The position numbers and the translations under genes are program-made. From contig JAEYQK010000084.1 of NCBI GenBank assembly GCA_023410055.1, positions 1 through 6,726 of the forward strand: a stretch of DNA of 6,726 nucleotides, read 5' to 3'. This stretch comes from Acidobacteriota bacterium (GTDB lineage: Bacteria > Acidobacteriota > Terriglobia > Terriglobales > Acidobacteriaceae). Below are positions 1 to 4,243 of the stretch, piece by piece (the first letter of the stretch is position 1; every line of letters begins with the position of its first letter). The notes below the pieces were generated by a model. It made no database searches. It was not told where the DNA came from and saw only the letters and a program-made list of their open reading frames with translations.

Positions 1-289
1 TGGCGCCGTAGGCTAGTAATGCGGCAATGGGTACGCGGATGAAGGTATGCAGTGCGTTCCAGATAAGATCGAAACCAGGAATCTTGTCGCCGAGAAACTC
101 AATGCAAAACAGCACAATGGAAATTGCGATCACCCACCAGCTCTCAACAATGTGGAGGGACGGGGGGAGCGTGAGAACATCAGCCCTGGCAAGCAAACCG
201 AGGGTAGCCAGCGTAGCGTAGACGTTCAGTCCTGCCGCAAAGCTCGCTCCTGTGAGGATCGCAATGATCTCCTTGCCGCCTACATGCAT
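1..289 (-). CDS. DUF4126 family membrane protein, 5' part (runs off the window)
   Basis: The minus strand is open from an ATG at 289 to the window edge, giving 96 residues with no stop. The peptide begins MHVGGKEIIAILTGASFAAG. It continues with the segments GLNVYATLATLGLLAR, WWVIAISIVLFCIEFLGDKI and HTFIRVPIAALLAYGA. Spacing and wording (small-residue-rich N-terminal helix, then EF.GDKIPG.D..WN..HTFIRVP) match DUF4126 proteins as I remember them. These are small integral membrane proteins of unknown function. Three hydrophobic stretches are visible: roughly residues 8-35, 50-64 and 86-96. No strong ribosome binding site precedes the ATG, so the start is probable but not certain. The gene is divergent from the DUF47-PiT operon, and the inverted repeat at 302-322 lies 12 bases upstream of the start. 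The C-terminal part is outside the window. Confidence 0.8.
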   Translation of the reverse strand, partial: MHVGGKEIIAILTGASFAAGLNVYATLATLGLLARADVLTLPPSLHIVESWWVIAISIVLFCIEFLGDKIPGFDLIWNALHTFIRVPIAALLAYGA

Positions 290-301
290 TCTGAGAGTTT
301 A

Positions 302-322
302 CGATGAAATCAGATTTCATCG
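302..322. promoter_or_regulatory. Perfect inverted repeat (9+3+9), candidate operator
   Basis: Half-sites CGATGAAAT and ATTTCATCG are exact reverse complements separated by CAG. The element lies between the divergent DUF4126 and DUF47 genes. It is 12 bases upstream of the DUF4126 start and about 50 bases upstream of the possible DUF47-operon -35 element. The AT-rich arms and tight symmetric spacing look more like a dimeric regulator site than a terminator, since no T-tract follows on either strand. On the minus strand a weak -10-like TAAACT follows it directly. That regulation is involved, and what protein binds, is inference. Confidence 0.45.
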
Positions 323-373
323 CAGTCGCATTTTGCGGCTCAAGTCAACATTACCGACGGCGGACACAAAGGT

Positions 374-402
374 TTGAAAATCTCTGCTCTGCGTGAGATA
401 TT
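374..402 (+). promoter_or_regulatory. Possible sigma-70 promoter of the DUF47-PiT operon
   Basis: TTGAAA (374-379) is followed after 17 bases by GATATT (397-402), a 5/6 and a 4/6 match to the -35 and -10 consensus. Transcription would begin near 409 and leave a leader of about 80 bases before the DUF47 ATG. I see no Pho-box-like direct repeats here, so phosphate control through PhoB is not supported by the sequence. This is only a consensus match. Confidence 0.3.
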
Positions 403-457
403 GGTTCTTCTCGATTAATTGTTCCGTAACATTCCTGCAACGCTTTGTTCACAGAGA

Positions 458-481
458 GGCGGGAGGAATCCGCCAGAGGAG
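458..481 (+). promoter_or_regulatory. Leader hairpin plus ribosome binding site of the DUF47 gene
   Basis: GGCGG (458-462) pairs with CCGCC (470-474), plus one G-U pair, around a short loop reading AGGAA. The Shine-Dalgarno AGAGGAG follows directly at 475-481, nine bases before the ATG at 491. This ribosome binding site decides the start codon in favour of 491. The loop contains a second SD-like AGGA, so the stem could place or hide ribosome access; that role is inferred. Confidence 0.4.
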
Positions 482-490
482 CGTCACGAA

Positions 491-1111
491 ATGGTTCGAA
501 TTATCCCTCGCGAAGCGAAGTTCTTCGACATGTTCGCCGAGATGTCCGAGAACATGACGGAAGCCGCGAAGGTTCTTACGCATATTCTGAATAGTGCGAG
601 CGCGCCGGAAATTGCGGCTGGCGTAAAGAAGATCAAAGAGCACGAGCACCGCGGGGACGAAATGACCCATGCCGTGCTGAAGAAGCTGAACCAGACGTTC
701 ATCACACCTTTCGATCGTGAGGACATTCATAAGCTGGCTTCGTCTCTGGATGACGTTCTGGATTTCATCAACGCCGCCGCTGTCCGCATGAGCCTGTACA
801 AAATTGACAATCCCCCGCCTGCCGCAGGCAAACTGGCCGCATTGATCGTTCAGCAGAGTGAAGAGCTGACGAAGGCGGTAAGACTGCTCGAAAAACAGGA
901 CCACGTGATGGATCACTGTGTGGAAATCAACCGCCTCGAAGATCAGGCTGACCAGATCTGCCGCGAGGCCATCGGCACCCTCTTCGAACATGAAAAGGAT
1001 CCCATTACGCTGATCAAGTTCAAGGAACTGTACGAGGTTCTGGAAACCGCGACGGACAAAGCGGAAGATGCAGCTAATGTGCTTGAAGCTGTGGTTCTGA
1101 AGAGTGCGTAA
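491..1111 (+). CDS. DUF47 / PhoU-like phosphate transport accessory protein
   Basis: This is a cytoplasmic, all-helical PhoU-related protein of 206 residues, the usual size for DUF47 proteins. These are commonly paired with PiT transporters and thought to modulate them. Two PhoU-type repeats are visible. The first has EHEHRGDEMTH (50-60) and FDREDIHKLASSLDDVLD (74-91). The second has EINRLEDQADQICREA (145-160) and KFKELYEVLETATDKAEDAAN (177-196, abridged here to its core). The acidic E..GD and D...DD.LD residues are the metal-cluster type ligands of the family. The reading frame stays open upstream to a TTG at 419, but that stretch is low-complexity leader. The ATG at 491 has an AGAGGAG site at ideal spacing and starts at the normal family N-terminus. 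The stop TAA overlaps the ATG of the transporter by one base, implying translational coupling and a joint function in phosphate uptake. Confidence 0.93.
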   Translation: MVRIIPREAKFFDMFAEMSENMTEAAKVLTHILNSASAPEIAAGVKKIKEHEHRGDEMTHAVLKKLNQTFITPFDREDIHKLASSLDDVLDFINAAAVRMSLYKIDNPPPAAGKLAALIVQQSEELTKAVRLLEKQDHVMDHCVEINRLEDQADQICREAIGTLFEHEKDPITLIKFKELYEVLETATDKAEDAANVLEAVVLKSA

Positions 1112-2313
1112 TGAGCGCTCCCGCATCGATGAAAACCAGTGATCTGTTCGAGGAGTCTCCTCGCAGCTACAAGGGTTATGTCGCACTTGCGGTGCTGCTG
1201 ATCCTTTTTGTCACGCTTTGGCGAACTGGGATACTGGCGTATGTGGCGGCGCGACCCGGCTTGGCACTCGTGATCATCACCGTGGTCGTCGCTCTGGTTT
1301 TTGATTTCCTCAACGGCTTTCACGACGCGGCAAACAGCATAGCGACTGTCGTCTCGACCAGAGTGCTGCCGCCGAAGTTCGCGGTTGCGTGGGCGGCGTT
1401 TTTTGATTTTACTGCGGCTTTTCTATTGGGTACGGCGGTAGCGCACACGATCGGCAAGGGGATGATCAAGCTGGATGTCGTGACCCAGTACGTTGTACTG
1501 GCCGGCCTTGGTGGCGCAATCATCTGGGATTTGACGACGTGGCTCTGGGGACTACCCACATCTTCTTCGCACGCTCTGATCGGGGGCTATACCGGCGCGG
1601 CAATCACGCGCGCCATGCTGTTGCCGCAATACGGTCCACATAATGCGTTGAGCATCATCATCCCAGGCGGATGGATCAAGATTTTGCTCTTTATTGTGCT
1701 GTCGCCGTTTCTGGGTTTGATAGCCGGCTACGCGGCGATGGTGATTGTGTTTTGGATATTCCGCCGAAAAGCGCCGACACAGGTTGATAAGTTTTTTCGC
1801 ACCATGCAGCTGATATCGGCCGCGGCAGTAGCGCTGGCCCATGGTGGAAACGATGCTCAGAAGACCATGGGCATCATTGCAGGGGCGCTGTACACCGGTG
1901 GCTACATGACCTTGTTCGAATTCACGAACGAGAAGGCCAACTGGGGACACTGGCATTGGCCCATCATTCTGATGTGCAATGGAGCGATCGCTCTGGGAAC
2001 CTACATGGGCGGCTGGCGAATCGTGCACACGATGGGATCGAAGATCACAAAACTGAAACCGGTCGGCGGATTCTGTGCAGAGACTGCTAGTGCGTTGACG
2101 CTCTTTGGGACGGCATTGGCGGGGATCCCGGTATCGACTACGCACACCATAACCGGTGCAATCGTGGGCGTTGGCGCTACTCACCGCCTCTCAGCAGTGC
2201 GCTGGGGCGTTGCCCGCCGCATCGTCTGGGCATGGGTGTTGACGATACCTGCAGCGGCTACGGTCTCAGCCATTCTATTTCTTATCATTCGGTTCTTTCA
2301 CCCTTCAGCCTAA
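1111..2313 (+). CDS. pit: PiT family inorganic phosphate transporter
   Basis: This 400-residue inner-membrane protein of the PiT (PitA/PHO4) family imports phosphate, in bacteria typically as a metal-phosphate complex driven by protons. Both signature repeats are present. The N-terminal one is NGFHDAANSIATVVSTR (68-84) followed by GLPTSSSHALIGG (147-159). The C-terminal one is AHGGNDAQKTMGI (243-255) followed by GIPVSTTHTITGAIVG (338-353). This inverted duplicate pattern defines the family. About ten hydrophobic segments can be picked out, for example around 22-37, 51-67, 92-110, 188-216, 283-298 and 370-394. The central cytoplasmic loop around 217-232 is short, unlike in E. coli PitA, so it resembles the shorter bacterial forms. 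The ATG overlaps the DUF47 stop (TAATG). There is no separate strong ribosome binding site, consistent with coupled translation. A regulatory link to phosphate starvation is not visible. Confidence 0.95.
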   Translation: MSAPASMKTSDLFEESPRSYKGYVALAVLLILFVTLWRTGILAYVAARPGLALVIITVVVALVFDFLNGFHDAANSIATVVSTRVLPPKFAVAWAAFFDFTAAFLLGTAVAHTIGKGMIKLDVVTQYVVLAGLGGAIIWDLTTWLWGLPTSSSHALIGGYTGAAITRAMLLPQYGPHNALSIIIPGGWIKILLFIVLSPFLGLIAGYAAMVIVFWIFRRKAPTQVDKFFRTMQLISAAAVALAHGGNDAQKTMGIIAGALYTGGYMTLFEFTNEKANWGHWHWPIILMCNGAIALGTYMGGWRIVHTMGSKITKLKPVGGFCAETASALTLFGTALAGIPVSTTHTITGAIVGVGATHRLSAVRWGVARRIVWAWVLTIPAAATVSAILFLIIRFFHPSA

Positions 2314-2318
2314 AGGAG

Positions 2319-2341
2319 ACTGGGTCCGCACCGGGCTCAGT
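2319..2341 (+). terminator. Terminator-like hairpin after the PiT gene
   Basis: ACTGGGTCC pairs with GGGCTCAGT around the loop GCACC; the stem is nine pairs including two G-U wobbles. It starts six bases after the PiT stop codon. The following sequence (TTCCCCCTGCTTTGTT) is only partly T-rich, so it is a weak intrinsic terminator at best. Its position just upstream of the extended -10 element at 2353 fits a break between two transcription units. Confidence 0.4.
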
Positions 2342-2352
2342 TCCCCCTGCTT

Positions 2353-2361
2353 TGTTAGAAT
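2353..2361 (+). promoter_or_regulatory. Extended -10 promoter for the riboflavin gene
   Basis: TGTTAGAAT matches the extended -10 pattern TGnTATAAT with one mismatch. No convincing -35 element lies 16-18 bases upstream, which is usual for extended -10 promoters. A start site about seven bases downstream (near 2368) would put the first nucleotide only a few bases before the ATG at 2372. That agrees with the absence of a Shine-Dalgarno sequence there. Confidence 0.45.
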
Positions 2362-2371
2362 CAGCTAGTCT

Positions 2372-3559
2372 ATGACTCCAAGTACTGGATTTTGCGATGT
2401 CGAGACCGCTATTGAGGAGTTCCGCGCTGGACGCATGATCGTCGTCGTGGACGACGAGGACCGCGAGAACGAAGGCGATCTCACGCTTGCCGCTGAAGCA
2501 GTCACGCCAGAAGCTATCAACTTCATGGCGAAATATGGCCGTGGGCTGATATGCCTGGCGATGACTCCTGAGCGCCTTGACCATTTGCGAATTGCGCCAA
2601 TGACGGACGAGAACACCTCGATGTTCGGCACGGCGTTTACGCAGTCGATTGATGCCACGTCGAAGTTTGGGGTCAGCACCGGTATCTCGGCGCATGATCG
2701 TGCGATGACGATCAAGGTCGCCATCGATCCGGCGACGCGGGCGTCTGATCTCGCGCGACCAGGGCACATCTTCCCTCTTCGCGCACGGAAAGGTGGTGTA
2801 CTGGTCCGCGCCGGACAGACCGAAGCGGCTGTTGACCTTGCACGCATTGCCGGCATGGTTCCTGCCGGAATCATCTGCGAGATCATGAACGAAGATGGCA
2901 CGATGGCGCGAGTTCCCGATCTGCGGAAATTCTGCGCCGAGCACAATTTGAAGATGCTGACGGTTGCGGAACTCATTCGCTACCGTATGCATCACGAGCG
3001 GTACGTTCATCGTGTAGGAGAAGCGCTGGTCCCGACACGTCAGGGTGATTTTCGGATGGTCGCTTATCAGACTGAGGTCGACGGAGACTCGCATGTCGCA
3101 CTCGTTAAGGGAGATATCGAGAACGCGGCAGATCCCGTTATGGTGCGGATGCACTCGCATTGTCTTGTAGGCGACATCTTCGGCGCGAGTTGGTGTGAGT
3201 GCAACTCCAACATCCGACAATCGCTGGAGCAAATCGCGCAACAAGGAACTGGTGCGCTGATCTACTTGCATCACCGTTCGCCTGGATTCGGTGTCGAGAA
3301 GGTGGACAATCAGAACGTTCTCACGTTTCATCGCGACTCCCATGATTCACAGACTCCTGATTCTCAGCGCAGAACGCAGCGAGATGTGGGCATCGGCGCC
3401 CAGATATTGCTTGACCTTGGACTGAAGCGTATCCGAATTCTTACGAATCACCCTCGAAAAGTGGCTGCTCTGGAAGGGTTTGGCATTGAGATCGTGGAGC
3501 AGATCCCGATTCCGCCAGCATTCAGCCGGGCAGACGACGAAGCGGCCAAAACCAGGTAA
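2372..3559 (+). CDS. ribBA: DHBP synthase (RibB) fused to a degenerate GTP cyclohydrolase II domain (RibBA/RibBX type)
   Basis: This riboflavin-biosynthesis fusion protein has 395 residues, normal for RibBA. The N-terminal half (about 1-205) is 3,4-dihydroxy-2-butanone-4-phosphate synthase, which makes the four-carbon unit of riboflavin from ribulose 5-phosphate. It shows DDEDRENEGD (27-36), NTSMFGTAFT (81-90), RPGHIFPL (129-136) and GIICEIMNEDGTMAR (166-180). One metal-site position differs: RAGQTEAAVD has Gln149 where E. coli and B. subtilis have the metal-binding His (GHTEA). The C-terminal half (about 210-382) has the RibA fold and keeps the three zinc cysteines (C264, C275, C277), IGAQIL and LTNHPRK (357-363). 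The RQEGRGIGL-type GTP-binding motif is instead HRSPGFGVE (301-309), and the catalytic Asp-x-Arg is T335-Q-R337. GTP cyclohydrolase II activity is therefore doubtful, and a separate ribA may exist elsewhere. The start at 2372 is the family N-terminus, with no Shine-Dalgarno. No flavin neighbours and no FMN riboswitch are present. Confidence 0.9.
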   Translation: MTPSTGFCDVETAIEEFRAGRMIVVVDDEDRENEGDLTLAAEAVTPEAINFMAKYGRGLICLAMTPERLDHLRIAPMTDENTSMFGTAFTQSIDATSKFGVSTGISAHDRAMTIKVAIDPATRASDLARPGHIFPLRARKGGVLVRAGQTEAAVDLARIAGMVPAGIICEIMNEDGTMARVPDLRKFCAEHNLKMLTVAELIRYRMHHERYVHRVGEALVPTRQGDFRMVAYQTEVDGDSHVALVKGDIENAADPVMVRMHSHCLVGDIFGASWCECNSNIRQSLEQIAQQGTGALIYLHHRSPGFGVEKVDNQNVLTFHRDSHDSQTPDSQRRTQRDVGIGAQILLDLGLKRIRILTNHPRKVAALEGFGIEIVEQIPIPPAFSRADDEAAKTR

Positions 3560-3777
3560 GCCTGACGCGTAAAGAGCCGGAGCCCGCACGTGCAGATGAC
3601 GATGGAATCTTGTATCTGCCTCCACCTGCACCAGACCGGTTGCCCAAGGTAGCAGTTGGAGCCGGTTCCGCTGCGGCTGTGGCTAGCGCGGCCGTGCTTG
3701 TGTCGCGGATGCGGCAGCGTGGACCAGCCAAGAACACTGAGCAGCAAGCAGCAGTGATTCACAGCGAGGTTGCGTAA
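3490..3777 (+). other. Coding-like open frame behind the riboflavin gene, no usual start codon
   Basis: A frame shifted by -1 relative to the riboflavin gene is open from 3490 to the TAA at 3775-3777. It has no ATG except one late Met codon at about two thirds of its length. Beyond the riboflavin stop it encodes a charged stretch (RKEPEPARADDDG), a Pro-rich stretch (LPPPAPDRLPK), a hydrophobic segment (VAVGAGSAAAVASAAVLV) and a polar tail. That order of charged, Pro-rich, one membrane-like helix, basic residues and tail looks more protein-like than chance. Non-standard starts are CTG at 3562 or TTG at 3610. A one-base loss in the A run 3548-3551 could alternatively have cut it off from the upstream gene. 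It could also be plain intergenic sequence. I do not recognise the peptide. Confidence 0.25.
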
Positions 3778-3794
3778 GGGCGAGAGTGTGCGAC

Positions 3795-3825
3795 GAGTGC
3801 TCCGGAGGTACCGCGGGAGCAACTC
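3795..3825. terminator. Hairpin between convergent genes
   Basis: GAGTGCTCC (3795-3803) pairs with GGAGCA-A-CTC (3816-3825) with one bulged A, and there is a small inner GG/CC pairing. It lies between the end of the riboflavin region and the 3' end of the minus-strand small membrane gene, where a bidirectional terminator would be expected. No T-tract follows on either strand, so termination activity is uncertain. Confidence 0.3.
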
Positions 3826-3862
3826 AACCTAGAAGCAAGTGAAGAACGGACGCGGTGCCTTT

Positions 3863-4006
3863 TCAGCGCCCTGCTGCTTTGGCCTGCGAGGCTGGCTGCT
3901 CATTCTCTTGTCGCTTCTTATGCTCGGCTTCCATTGCGGCGAAGAACATTCCGCCCAATACCAGAAAGATCAACAGCGCCGTCAAACCCATGAACAGAAT
4001 AGGCAT
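3863..4006 (-). CDS. Small single-pass membrane protein, 47 residues
   Basis: The minus strand holds an ATG at 4006, an open frame of 47 codons and a TGA at 3863-3865. The peptide has a hydrophobic segment at residues 2-24 (MPILFMGLTALLIFLVLGGM at its start, then FFAAM). A highly charged stretch EAEHKKRQENEQ (26-37) follows, then a polar Ala/Gln-rich tail. This is the usual layout of a bacterial small membrane protein with a cytoplasmic tail. An AAGGGG Shine-Dalgarno-like sequence lies six bases before the start. A shorter-than-60-codon cutoff would hide this gene. It is convergent with the riboflavin gene and divergent from the large exported protein. I do not recognise the family and assign no function. 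Start signal, codon pattern and membrane segment together make a real gene likely. Confidence 0.65.
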   Translation of the reverse strand: MPILFMGLTALLIFLVLGGMFFAAMEAEHKKRQENEQPASQAKAAGR

Positions 4007-4049
4007 ATGCCACCCCTTATTCGTTCAATGTTGCGCCCTGGGTGTCTTG

Positions 4050-4076
4050 AAAGCGGTGACGTCAATCACAAAGCGG
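4050..4076. promoter_or_regulatory. Direct repeat flanking an 8-base palindrome, possible operator
   Basis: AAAGCGG occurs at 4050-4056 and again at 4070-4076, 20 bases apart (about two helical turns). The palindrome TGACGTCA lies between them at 4057-4064. The element is in the divergent region between the small membrane gene (start 4006, minus) and the exported protein (start 4244, plus). Such short repeats can arise by chance, and no promoter could be placed convincingly next to them. Confidence 0.2.
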
Positions 4077-4196
4077 ATCAAACTGCCGAATCTGGCTAGA
4101 CATGTCAAGAGGGGTGATGGCGACGAACTTCCGTAAATCATTGGAACAAAGGGGAATATATATACCTCAAAGCTGTCGGGTTGAGGTGCTCTGCTT

Positions 4197-4205
4197 TGAT
4201 ATGCT
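4197..4205 (+). promoter_or_regulatory. Possible extended -10 upstream of the exported protein
   Basis: TGATATGCT fits the TGnTATnnT extended -10 pattern (4/6 in the hexamer) and would start transcription near 4212, about 30 bases before the ATG at 4244. An AT-only run, AATATATATA (4155-4164), lies further upstream and could be an alternative promoter or an UP-like element. Neither has a good -35 partner. Confidence 0.2.
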
Positions 4206-4243
4206 GGAAACAAAGGAATTCAGAGAAGTACCGAGATATCCAC

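Noticed and set aside
419..490. Upstream TTG start for the DUF47 gene
   Set aside because: The extra 24 codons are not family-like and contain the leader hairpin. The ATG at 491 has a proper ribosome binding site.
449..1186. Minus-strand open frame of 245 codons opposite the DUF47 gene
   Set aside because: It mirrors the strongly supported DUF47 frame, has no recognisable motif and begins inside the transporter gene. It is an antisense shadow of a high-GC gene.
2314..2371. FMN riboswitch before the riboflavin gene
   Set aside because: Only 58 bases are available, and none of the conserved RFN-element segments can be found.
2285..3343. Minus-strand open frame of 352 codons opposite the riboflavin gene
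   Set aside because: Long, but entirely antisense to conserved RibB and RibA motifs. The peptide is Arg/His-rich without domain features.
3544..3560. Programmed -1 frameshift at the end of the riboflavin gene
   Set aside because: GCC AAA ACC is not a slippery heptamer in the right phase, and the protein already has normal family length.
3586..3593. Palindrome GCACGTGC
   Set aside because: An 8-base GC-rich palindrome is expected by chance at this window size and has no promoter context.
3839..4136. Plus-strand open frames of 86 and 93 codons in the intergenic region
   Set aside because: They are antisense to the small membrane gene at 3863-4006, which has a better start signal and a sensible membrane-protein composition.
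4181..4243. Upstream TTG start for the exported protein
   Set aside because: It would bury the signal peptide behind 21 polar residues. ATG 4244 gives a clean N-region and hydrophobic core.
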